Source: an uncultured Acidimicrobiales bacterium (GTDB lineage Bacteria > Actinomycetota > Acidimicrobiia > Acidimicrobiales > SZUA-35). From it: a stretch of 46,722 nt of DNA. Positions 17,811 to 25,024 of this stretch are shown piece by piece. The notes below the pieces were generated by a model, which did not search any database, was not told where the DNA came from, and worked only from the letters and a program-made list of their open reading frames with translations. Position numbers and translations under genes: made by a program. Within the stretch, counting starts at the first letter, position 1, and each line of letters starts with the position of its first letter. The DNA lies in assembly GCA_938002965.1 (NCBI GenBank), contig CALKZY010000017.1, positions 83,443 to 130,164 on the forward strand, read 5' to 3'.

Positions 17811-18959
17811 ATGCGCCGAACATCTGACAACATCCATCAAACCTTGGTCATTCTGGCTCAACCGGACGGACCAGCCGATCCTGGACGAGTTCTAACTCCA
17901 CTGGATGGAACCCAACGCGATCGGTATCTCGAATTAGTCGAGCATCACCGTCTCACTCTCTCGCTGGTCGACGCCGCCAGGTGCGCAGGCTACGAACTCA
18001 CAGGCCCTACAGGTGAACGACTGCGCCACCTAGAGGCCGATGACCGTGCAACGAGGTTACGAGTTCTTCGAGCCCGGAGGGCGGCTGCAGAAGCTCTCAT
18101 TGGACTGGATTGGGTGACGTTAAAAGGCGAGACGATTGCCGCCGCCATGCCCAGACCGCACCTGCGGACCTTCAATGATCTCGACCTGCTGGTTGGCCCG
18201 ACACAAATGGCCGACGCGGCGACGGCCCTCATCGATGCCGGATTTGAAGAACTAAATCAGAACTGGAGTGCCTATCTCGATCACGTAGTCGGTGAGGTGC
18301 CGTTCGGGGGACACGGCGCAACCGTCGACCTTCATTGGCAACTTGTTGCGCTCAAGCGAGCGCGGCGAACAATTCGCTTTGACATCAACGCCCTACTAGA
18401 GCGGCGGAGGTATATATCGTCGCACGATGACTCGATCCCGGCTCTCTCGGCCGAGGACCAGTTACTACATACCGCCACGCATTGCGCCCTCGGCGGAGCC
18501 ACTCGACTCGATCAGTTGCGAGATCTGGCCGTCTTGGCCGGCGGTCACGAACGATCTCTCGACTGGGAGGTCATCAACGCCAGGGCCAGAACCTGGGGTG
18601 TACGCCATCTCGTCGGTCATGCGCTGGACCGATCGGCGTTGACCCTCGGCTATCGATTGCCCGAACCGGCAAGAACGCTCACCTCCGGGCCCCACATATC
18701 GACCCGGAGAGTGGTCGATCGCCTCGCCGGGGCGCGACACACAACCGTTGCGACCGCACGCGACTCCCGGTCGGGAGCCGTCCGTGCACTGGGCGAGGTC
18801 GCAGTTGATCATGCCTACAGCAGGATGACGGGTGCTACCCGGTGGGACTTCACCGCCCCGTCAAGTCGTCTCTATCACGGCAACGACGGGCACCAAAACG
18901 CGAACGATGCCGACCAAGGCCGGCATCGTTACTACGAGCTTGTAGCAGAACAGGCATAA
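17811..18959 (+). CDS. Nucleotidyltransferase family protein (NTP_transf_5-like)
   Basis: A 382-residue protein. The region near residues 100-130 has LDWVTLKGETIA followed by TFNDLDLLVG, the LKG...DLDLL signature of the uncharacterised NTP_transf_5 nucleotidyltransferases. VDLHWQLV and the helical DQLLHTATHCALGGATRLDQLRDLA block also fit the family. Such proteins recur in polysaccharide clusters and in RiPP clusters beside PqqD-like and HPr-kinase-like proteins. All those partners occur within 5 kb here. The expected reaction is transfer of a nucleotidyl group to an acceptor; none has been identified here. It converges on the small peptide gene, leaving 27 nt between stops. Confidence 0.8.
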   Translation: MRRTSDNIHQTLVILAQPDGPADPGRVLTPLDGTQRDRYLELVEHHRLTLSLVDAARCAGYELTGPTGERLRHLEADDRATRLRVLRARRAAAEALIGLDWVTLKGETIAAAMPRPHLRTFNDLDLLVGPTQMADAATALIDAGFEELNQNWSAYLDHVVGEVPFGGHGATVDLHWQLVALKRARRTIRFDINALLERRRYISSHDDSIPALSAEDQLLHTATHCALGGATRLDQLRDLAVLAGGHERSLDWEVINARARTWGVRHLVGHALDRSALTLGYRLPEPARTLTSGPHISTRRVVDRLAGARHTTVATARDSRSGAVRALGEVAVDHAYSRMTGATRWDFTAPSSRLYHGNDGHQNANDADQGRHRYYELVAEQA

Positions 18960-18986
18960 GCGCCCGTTCGCTTCGGCGGGGAGAGG

Positions 18987-19115
18987 CTAGCTTGCCCGCC
19001 CGTGGCCGTTGCCGCCTCTAGGCGGTCGTTTGCCTTTGCCCTTCTTCTTGCCTTTGCTACCGAGTGAGCCTGACACGCTCATCTGATCGACAATGGCTGG
19101 ACGTTGGTACTTCAT
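18987..19115 (-). CDS. Candidate RiPP precursor peptide, 42 aa
   Basis: The ATG at 19115 is preceded by GAGGGGAAG at ideal spacing. The N-terminal part, MKYQRPAIVDQMSVSG, has the Tyr-x-x-Pro pattern that lasso-type leaders use to bind PqqD-like recognition domains. Residues 21-42 are almost only Lys (6), Arg (3) and Gly (7), plus two Pro and one each of Asn, His and Ala, ending in a single C-terminal Ser. The tail has no Cys, Thr, Asp or Glu, so it cannot form a lasso macrolactam or a lanthionine ring. A PqqD-like protein, an HPr-kinase-like protein, a nucleotidyltransferase, a peptidase and an ABC exporter flank it. The precursor role is inference. A basic nucleic-acid-binding peptide is the main alternative. 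Confidence 0.7.
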   Translation of the reverse strand: MKYQRPAIVDQMSVSGSLGSKGKKKGKGKRPPRGGNGHGRAS

Positions 19116-19127
19116 GGTCTTCCCCTC

Positions 19128-19226
19128 ACATAGTTGGACGGCACGGAAGTGACATACGTCGAGATGCACTCGACTCTTACCCCAAGTAAATCTACTATAT
19201 CGACGAAGAACTTGGGCTAACTATGT
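19128..19226 (-). promoter_or_regulatory. Upstream region of the small peptide gene with an inverted repeat
   Basis: The region between the peptidase and the peptide gene is AT-rich for this genome. Two 8-bp arms, ACATAGTT (19128-19135) and its complement (19219-19226), face each other 83 nt apart. On the minus strand TATAGT lies between them and could be a -10 element, but no convincing -35 is seen. I read this as a probable own promoter for the peptide gene, at low confidence. Confidence 0.3.
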
Positions 19227-19275
19227 CCAATTACCTAGCACTTCCCCGCTGTTGACGTCGCCCAAGCGCCTACCT

Positions 19276-19656
19276 CTACCAACGATCGAACGCCACCCGT
19301 GCCATCCGACGGATCTGCATTCCTTTCCGATGAGTGACCCGAGACCGCCAACCAAAGGTTGAGGTAACTCCCCCAGAACTCGTGGCGCTGGTGACCCGGC
19401 CAATCAACCGGGTCCGTCTGACCGGCTGGTCATCGATGTCGTTGGCGGTTCCACGGCCGACGACGACGTCATCGCTAACGTAGCGAAGGAGATGAACAAC
19501 GATACTCCCATCGTCGTCGACCATGGCCCACACGTCGCCGGGTTCTGGGCTGGCGCCAACGACCGTGACATCCGAGCCGGTCACGATCATCCTCCCCATA
19601 CTCGACCCGCTGACCGGCATCTCCAGGTAACCGGCCTCGGAAAGACGGCGACGCAA
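19276..19656 (-). CDS. S24/S26-type peptidase-like protein
   Basis: A protein of 126 residues from a TTG at 19656. The frame is open and protein-like for 28 more codons to a TAG at 19741-19743, but without ATG, GTG or TTG, so the true start is uncertain. It resembles the small signal-peptidase-like proteins of RiPP loci. The candidate nucleophile Ser is in VSGSSMGRM. EPGDVWAMVDDDGSIVVHLLRYV follows, then GRGTAND and LIGRV. The His in VVHLL aligns with the catalytic His of SipW/archaeal-type enzymes rather than the Lys of standard SPase I. A role in removing the leader of the peptide encoded 160 nt downstream is plausible but inferred. Confidence 0.68.
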   Translation of the reverse strand: MRRRLSEAGYLEMPVSGSSMGRMIVTGSDVTVVGASPEPGDVWAMVDDDGSIVVHLLRYVSDDVVVGRGTANDIDDQPVRRTRLIGRVTSATSSGGVTSTFGWRSRVTHRKGMQIRRMARVAFDRW

Positions 19657-19832
19657 TACCGCCGCTACGGCGTCAGGATCGCGGCGGGCCAGATCGCTGG
19701 GTTCGTCGTCATTGTCAATCAGGCGATGGTAGCCCGGCTGCTAGTGTTGTGGAACTGCCAAGTGGACAACCGCTCAACGGTTTCGGTCGAGTGGTGAACG
19801 GTGGGAGCAACTCATGGGGGGATCAGCCGGTC

Positions 19833-20831
19833 ATGAAACCGGGAGTCGAAACTGGGATCGGGGCCACCGACACCATCGATGTTGGGGGAATCGCGATGGC
19901 GGTTGCCACTTCCTCGCCGATGGCAAGCCGAGTCGTTTACGACCGGTTCGGCAAGCGCCAACATTCGTCTACTGAGCCGTCATTGCACCTTCAGATTCGC
20001 CAACGCACTTCCGAAGATCACCGGCTGCCCACAGGCGCAGCCGGCGCATCTCGCCACGAGCTTGAGGGTTGCCACCTGACCGAGTTCGATAGCGGCGCAA
20101 TCTTGGATCTAGGGGGCACCACCGATGCCGTTGTCGAAGGACGCCAGATCACCATCCGCCTCGGACCCGCCTCTGAACCTGAATCCGAACGGAAACAAGC
20201 CGCGACACTCCTGCAGTTTGCAGTGGCCCTGGCTATCGCCGATTCAGATCACCTGCTGGCCCATGGTGCCGCTGTCTCCCAGGCCGGTCGAGCGGTCCTT
20301 ATCGTCGGCCTCAGCGGACAGGGAAAGTCAACGGCGGCCTTGGCTGCTATCGCCGGCGGCTATTCGCTGCTGGGCGATGACCTGGCCGTGATCAACCTGC
20401 CGAAGGCCACCGCCGCAGGAGTCCAGCGAAAGCCAGTGGTCCCGGCCGACCAGGCCGTCCACTGCGGCCTGACCGGGGAGCCGGTCGACAGTGACGACGG
20501 CCGGCGGCGCATCCGCCTTGAGGGCGTTGCCACCGATTCCCAACCAACCAAACTCGTCGGGATCATCGAGGTTGGACATCACAACACTGACGGGGCATTG
20601 GTCGAACTGGACCGAGGAGATCTAGCCATTCTCGATCAGGCGCTGGCGATACCCCCGTTTCCTCTGGTGCTCCGCAAGCACCTTGCAGCCATGAGTGGTC
20701 TTGCCCGTCTACCGGCACTGCAGCTCCTACACTCAGCCGACCCCGACCGGCGTATCGATCGGTGCGCCGAATTGCTGGGCGAGGCGTTCGCCCACTTTGA
20801 GCCCCTACAGCCCGGTTCGTCGGTGGCCTAG
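19833..20831 (+). CDS. HPr kinase-like (HprK-related) protein
   Basis: A protein of about 332 residues from the ATG at 19833; GTGs at 19749 and 19794 are alternatives. HGAAVSQAGRAVLIVGLSGQGKSTAALA contains the Walker A loop (residues 159-167), followed by GYSLLGDDLAVI. Both are typical of HprK/PCK-type kinases. The N-terminal half resembles the substrate-side domain of RiPP-associated HprK-like proteins and is not a true HprK N-domain. In the paeninodin cluster a related kinase, PadeK, phosphorylates the C-terminal Ser of its precursor. The small peptide here also ends in Ser. It is transcribed oppositely to the peptidase and its end overlaps the ABC permease end by 4 nt. Confidence 0.83.
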   Translation: MKPGVETGIGATDTIDVGGIAMAVATSSPMASRVVYDRFGKRQHSSTEPSLHLQIRQRTSEDHRLPTGAAGASRHELEGCHLTEFDSGAILDLGGTTDAVVEGRQITIRLGPASEPESERKQAATLLQFAVALAIADSDHLLAHGAAVSQAGRAVLIVGLSGQGKSTAALAAIAGGYSLLGDDLAVINLPKATAAGVQRKPVVPADQAVHCGLTGEPVDSDDGRRRIRLEGVATDSQPTKLVGIIEVGHHNTDGALVELDRGDLAILDQALAIPPFPLVLRKHLAAMSGLARLPALQLLHSADPDRRIDRCAELLGEAFAHFEPLQPGSSVA

Positions 20832-21673
20832 TACGTACCCAGACTTCCGGAACGGCGAGCTACGCCAAGAGCCCAGTCGAATACCAGCAGAGTCGCGGGT
20901 AGAGCAACGACCACAAAAACTACGAGAACGGCCATCTCGTCGAGCACCCCACCGAACGTTCCACCCGATTGGGCCAGGTGGCGTACGCCGCGGACACCGT
21001 AGGTGGATGGGATCAGCGATGACGCCGCCTGCAGCCAACCGGGAAGAACAGCGAGCGGATACAGGGCCCCGGACAACAGAATCGCCAATCGATTTCCCAG
21101 GGCCGAGAAGGGGTCACCCCGCTTAGCCAAGACGATGAACGAAGCCCCCAGCACACCGAGCGGAATGAACGACAGGGCGGTAAGGATAAGCAGCGGTATT
21201 GCCCGTAGGAGGCCACCTACCGGCACCCCAGTACCGAAGATCCCTAGCCCGATCCCAACCAGCAGGACCGTTTCAAGGGCTAGGAAGATCAACGGCACGG
21301 CGAAGCTCCCAACCAACAGGACCCACGACGGGGTGGGTGTAGCCAGCGTCACCTCGAGCGTGCCATCATCTTGCTCCTCCCCTATCAGCGCCGGGAACGA
21401 GGACAATCCGACGCGGGCGAAACTGGTGACGATTGAACCGACGAGTACGAACTCGAAGTAGCCGCCGTCAAAGTCGGCCAGGAGGTCCACCGCGCCGACA
21501 AACTTGTCGATGAAGTAGAACGAGATGGCGAAATACCAGATCTCGACCATCCTTAGCACGAGATCGAATCGATACGACGAGAGCGTGATCAATTCCCTTT
21601 TGGCCATGGCCTTGACTCGACGCCAGTGAGACCCGGCAGGCCGGGCTACGACGACCTGCGCGTGGCCGCTCAC
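20828..21673 (-). CDS. ABC-2 type transporter permease
   Basis: A 281-residue membrane protein with about six hydrophobic segments, for example WVLLVGSFAVPLIFLALETVLL, AIPLLILTALSFIPLGVLG, and AVLVVFVVVALPATLLVF. The layout is that of ABC-2 exporters. GEEQDDGTLEVTLATPT after the second segment is a typical ABC-2 cytoplasmic motif. Its GTG overlaps the ATPase stop (GTGA, 21670-21673), so the two are coupled. The likely role is export of the product of this locus. Confidence 0.9.
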   Translation of the reverse strand: MSGHAQVVVARPAGSHWRRVKAMAKRELITLSSYRFDLVLRMVEIWYFAISFYFIDKFVGAVDLLADFDGGYFEFVLVGSIVTSFARVGLSSFPALIGEEQDDGTLEVTLATPTPSWVLLVGSFAVPLIFLALETVLLVGIGLGIFGTGVPVGGLLRAIPLLILTALSFIPLGVLGASFIVLAKRGDPFSALGNRLAILLSGALYPLAVLPGWLQAASSLIPSTYGVRGVRHLAQSGGTFGGVLDEMAVLVVFVVVALPATLLVFDWALGVARRSGSLGTY

Positions 21674-22449
21674 AAGTCACCGCTTTCACCCGCGGCCGAG
21701 ACAATGTCCCGCAGATGAGCGCCGAGCCCGGCCACGTCTCGGTCGATGTCCGACGTCGCCCCAGACCAGACAGCCCGACTGTCAACCAATGCTACTACCC
21801 GGTTACAGGCGGCAAGAACGTCCTCCAGCCGGTGGGTGGCCAGAACGACCGCTTTGCCCTGTGCTGCTTGGGCGCGAATGAGGGCGCAGAACTCTTCTGC
21901 CGCCAGCGGATCCAAGCTGCGGGTCGGCTCATCGAGGATGAGAAGGGGTGGATCGTGCAGTAGCGCTCTGCCCAGCCCTAGTTGAGCCAACATTCCCGAC
22001 GAGTATCCGAAAACGGCCTTGTCCCGGTGGGCCAGGTTTCTCTCTCTCATGACTTCGTCGACCCGGCTACTGACGAGTGCTCCATCAAGCCCGACCAAGG
22101 CGGCGAAGTATTCCAGGTTCTGCCGCCCTGTCAACCGCCAATAGAACGACCGGTCGTCGGGAAGCGACAGCCCGAAACTGCGACGCTGTTTGAAAGAAGA
22201 CGGGTCGATAGGTTCGCCGTCGAACCGAACTTCACCCGAAGTGGGGACGACCAAGGAAGCAATAGCCTTCAACAACGTTGACTTTCCCGCCCCATTGGGT
22301 CCGACGATTCCAAGAACCTCACCCCGTTTGACGTTCAACGAGACATCACTCAACGCCCGCTGTGGCTCGGTTGCAGCGGTCTTGACGATCAAGCCCAGCA
22401 GCCCGGGAGGCTTCTGGTAGACGACAGTCAGTCGGTCGACTTCAAGCAT
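21670..22449 (-). CDS. ABC transporter ATP-binding protein
   Basis: A 259-residue ATPase starting at the ATG at 22449, inside the last codons of the PqqD-like gene (8-nt overlap). Walker A is GPNGAGKST, the signature is YSSGMLAQLGLGRAL (the ABC-2 variant of LSGGQ), Walker B is LLILDEPTRSLDP, and the H-loop is LATHR. It is of the NatA/CcmA type that partners ABC-2 permeases. Tight coupling to the PqqD-like gene ties the exporter to the peptide locus. Confidence 0.93.
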   Translation of the reverse strand: MLEVDRLTVVYQKPPGLLGLIVKTAATEPQRALSDVSLNVKRGEVLGIVGPNGAGKSTLLKAIASLVVPTSGEVRFDGEPIDPSSFKQRRSFGLSLPDDRSFYWRLTGRQNLEYFAALVGLDGALVSSRVDEVMRERNLAHRDKAVFGYSSGMLAQLGLGRALLHDPPLLILDEPTRSLDPLAAEEFCALIRAQAAQGKAVVLATHRLEDVLAACNRVVALVDSRAVWSGATSDIDRDVAGLGAHLRDIVSAAGESGDL

Positions 22450-22726
22450 CCGCCTCCGGCCGATCAACGTCGATGAGCTCGGCCTCGGCCAGCTCATCGA
22501 CAAACAGTCCGATGTCCGAAGCCAGCTCCTCTTGCGAGATCCCTTCGAATCGATCGCTCAAGTCGGCGGCAAGCTGTTCGACATCTCTTTGGCCGTCGAA
22601 CTCATGCCAAACAACCGAGCCGACAGCATTCAGCGATGTCAGCTCCGAACCCGACTCGTCCAAGATGACGACCATGTCCCCACTGTCCTCAAAGGTTACA
22701 CCGGGTTTTCGACCGATACCCATCAT
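22442..22726 (-). CDS. PqqD family protein (RiPP recognition element)
   Basis: A 94-residue stand-alone PqqD-like protein: a winged-helix RRE that binds leader peptides for modifying enzymes. Family traits are PGVTFEDSGDMVVILDE, the LNAVGSVVWHEFDG core, and the helical VEQLAADLSDRFEGI. The acidic C-terminus ends in ELIDVDRPEADA. The ATG at 22726 follows GAGGGAG at good spacing; the next codon is also ATG. It leads the operon PqqD-ATPase-permease. Its natural ligand would be the YxxP leader of the peptide at 18987-19115. Confidence 0.88.
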   Translation of the reverse strand: MMGIGRKPGVTFEDSGDMVVILDESGSELTSLNAVGSVVWHEFDGQRDVEQLAADLSDRFEGISQEELASDIGLFVDELAEAELIDVDRPEADA

Positions 22727-22744
22727 CAAGCTCCCTCACTCAAC

Positions 22745-22774
22745 TAACAACAACCTGTCTGGCGCAACAGTCAA
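22745..22774 (-). promoter_or_regulatory. Possible promoter of the PqqD-ABC operon
   Basis: On the minus strand TTGACT (22774-22769) and TTGTTA (22750-22745) are separated by 18 nt, about 20 nt before the start of the PqqD-like gene. The -35 is good and the -10 is weak. No operator is obvious. Confidence 0.35.
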
Positions 22775-22798
22775 CCCAGGATAGCCATCGGCCACTGG

Positions 22799-23344
22799 TC
22801 AGGCGTCCGGCATCTTCTCAAACCAGTGTTTGGCGAACGGATTGTCGTTGTAGCGCGGTATCTCGCGGTAGCCGGCCCGCTGATACATGGCAATGGCCGT
22901 TGTCAGCACGCTGTTTGTGTCAAGGCGAATGACACCGTTCCCCAATTCCCGCGCATGGTGTTCCAACTGCTGCAACATCCGCTTGCCCAGCCCCGCGCCC
23001 CGCCATTGCTCTGAAACCCACATCCGTTTGATCTCCGCTGGACCGTCGGGCAGCACCTGCACACCCCCGCAAGCGACAACCGAACTGGCCTCGGACGACC
23101 CTGGCATCGATCCTGGCATCCCAACGAGAAAGACCCCGGCTGGTGGACGGAACCCTGGGGCGTCGGCTTCCAGTGCGTCCCCTGGATCAAAGCCGCCGGG
23201 AAACCGTTGGTCAAGCTCGGCGAAGTATCGAGTCATCGCCAGCAATGCTTCATCAGACTGCGGGTCAACAACCTCGATATGGACCTCACTACGATCAAGG
23301 CGGCGGCCGAATCCTCCATCAGGCGTATCGGGGCCATCGGTCAT
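22799..23344 (-). CDS. GNAT family N-acetyltransferase
   Basis: A 181-residue GNAT protein. The acetyl-CoA binding loop is EQWRGAGLGKRML, preceded by AEIKRMWVSE (beta4) and followed by VIRLDTNSVLTTAIAMYQRAGYREI. The end, YNDNPFAKHWFEKM, is typical of a common subgroup acting on small amines. A Met/Pro/Gly/Ser-rich loop (GMPGSMPGSS) sits in the middle. The acceptor is unknown. It is divergent from the DNA ligase and 72 nt upstream of the PqqD operon. Membership of the peptide locus is possible but not shown. Confidence 0.88.
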   Translation of the reverse strand: MTDGPDTPDGGFGRRLDRSEVHIEVVDPQSDEALLAMTRYFAELDQRFPGGFDPGDALEADAPGFRPPAGVFLVGMPGSMPGSSEASSVVACGGVQVLPDGPAEIKRMWVSEQWRGAGLGKRMLQQLEHHARELGNGVIRLDTNSVLTTAIAMYQRAGYREIPRYNDNPFAKHWFEKMPDA

Positions 23345-23388
23345 TCAACCGACTGTAGCCAGGATCGACGAAAGCACTGAGACCCAAA

Positions 23389-25002
23389 GTGAGCAGATCG
23401 CACAACCGACCAACAGCGCTGAGGGTGCTGGCAGAGTTGACCGAACAACTTCGGGCCACCTCCAGCCGTAAGGCCAAGACCGAGCTGGTAGCTGCTGTTC
23501 TACGTTCATTGCGACCCCACGAGATCGAGCCCGCAATCGGGTTCATGTTGGCCTCGCCTCGCCAAGGTGCCATCGGAGTCGGGTGGGCAACAGTGGCGGC
23601 GACCGATGAACCGGGCCGAGGCACCGAAGCCAACGACGACCTTCGCCGTGGAGAAGCAGACGACGGCGACGTCTCGATCAGCGACTTCGACGCGTTGATT
23701 GACCGGCTGGACAGCATCACTGGCGAAGGCTCGGTTGATGCCCGGGTATCGGAGTTGTCCATCTTCTTGGCTCGTTGCGACCCACAAACAGCTTCCTACG
23801 CCCGCCGGGTACTGACGGGCGACGCCCGGCAAGGAGCCCTGACCGGGGTCCTCACCGAGGCGACGGCCAAGGCGGCTGAAGTCAAGACCGCGGTGATGCG
23901 ACGTTCTGTGATGCTCCAAGGCGATCTCGGACAAGCCGCCCGGGTAGCGCTCGTCGATGGGCCTCAAGCATTGGCGGCCATCGACCTCGTCGTTCACCGG
24001 CCGATCCAACCGATGTTGGCGTCCACTGCTTCGGACGTCGCCGAGGCAATTGAAAGCGTCGGGCGGGCGTCGGTGGAGTGGAAGCTGGACGGCGCTCGGA
24101 TTCAAGTCCACACGGTCCGAGGTGGCTCTAAACGTGATGCGTTCGAGACCGCCGTCTACACCCGCAATCTGAACGACGTGACCAGCCGCTTACCCGCCGT
24201 GTTGGAGGTGGTCGCCAAACTCGACTGTCACTCGGCTGTTCTGGACGGCGAAGTCCTCGGATTCTTCGGTGAAGACCACAAACCTCAGGCCTTTCAGGAC
24301 ACCATGAGCACCTTCGGCACCCACGGGACGGCTCCAGGACTGCGACCCTACTTCTTTGATCTTATGTTTCTGGACGGCAACAGTCTGATCGACCAGCCAT
24401 TGGAGCAACGGCTGTTGCTACTCGCCGACCTGTTGGAACGCAGTGGCGTTGCCTCAACCGCCGTTCCCGGTCTTTTCACCGACGATGCGGCAAAGGCCGA
24501 GAAACACTTCGAAGCCGCTATCGAAGCCGGCCACGAGGGCGTGATGGTCAAGGCTGCCAATAGCTCCTACGAAGCAGGACGTAGAGGCAAAAGCTGGCTG
24601 AAGATCAAGCCAGTTCACACCCTTGATCTGGTGGTCCTGGGGGCCGAGTGGGGGCATGGCCGCCGCCAGGGCTGGCTGTCCAACCTCCACCTCGGAGCCC
24701 GCGACCCGGCCAGTGGCGGGTTCGTCATGGTTGGCAAGACCTTCAAGGGTTTGACCGATGAGCTACTGACCTGGCAGACCGAACGGTTCCAGGCGCTAAA
24801 GCGATCAGAAGAGGAACAGCCCGGGCGCCATGTCGTGATGATCAGACCGGAGCTGGTAGTTGAGATCGCGTTAGACGGGGCCCAATCCTCAAGTCGCTAC
24901 CCGGGAGGCGTAGCCCTTCGCTTCGCCCGGGTGCGAGGCTACCGGGAGGACAAAGAGCCGGCCGACGCCGACACGCTCGACGCAGTCCGAGCGTTGCTTT
25001 AG
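23389..25002 (+). CDS. ATP-dependent DNA ligase (LigB-like)
   Basis: A 537-residue ligase with an N-terminal helical DNA-binding domain. The adenylation domain has motif I EWKLDGARIQVH with nucleophile Lys232, motif III VLDGEVLGF, motif IIIa PYFFDLMFLDG, motif IV EGVMVK and motif V SWLKIKP. The C-terminal OB domain ends near RYPGGVALRFARVRGYR. Length and order match actinobacterial LigB. No Ku, primase or nuclease gene adjoins, so an LigD/NHEJ role is not indicated. The main replicative NAD-dependent ligase is presumably elsewhere. The start is a GTG. Confidence 0.94.
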   Translation: MSRSHNRPTALRVLAELTEQLRATSSRKAKTELVAAVLRSLRPHEIEPAIGFMLASPRQGAIGVGWATVAATDEPGRGTEANDDLRRGEADDGDVSISDFDALIDRLDSITGEGSVDARVSELSIFLARCDPQTASYARRVLTGDARQGALTGVLTEATAKAAEVKTAVMRRSVMLQGDLGQAARVALVDGPQALAAIDLVVHRPIQPMLASTASDVAEAIESVGRASVEWKLDGARIQVHTVRGGSKRDAFETAVYTRNLNDVTSRLPAVLEVVAKLDCHSAVLDGEVLGFFGEDHKPQAFQDTMSTFGTHGTAPGLRPYFFDLMFLDGNSLIDQPLEQRLLLLADLLERSGVASTAVPGLFTDDAAKAEKHFEAAIEAGHEGVMVKAANSSYEAGRRGKSWLKIKPVHTLDLVVLGAEWGHGRRQGWLSNLHLGARDPASGGFVMVGKTFKGLTDELLTWQTERFQALKRSEEEQPGRHVVMIRPELVVEIALDGAQSSSRYPGGVALRFARVRGYREDKEPADADTLDAVRALL

Positions 25003-25024
25003 ATCGTTGTGGCGGGTGAAACGG

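Noticed and set aside
18987..22726. Classification as a lasso peptide cluster
   Set aside because: The leader pattern, PqqD-like protein and kinase fit, but no cyclase or transglutaminase-like protease is present and the tail has no Asp/Glu for the macrolactam ring.
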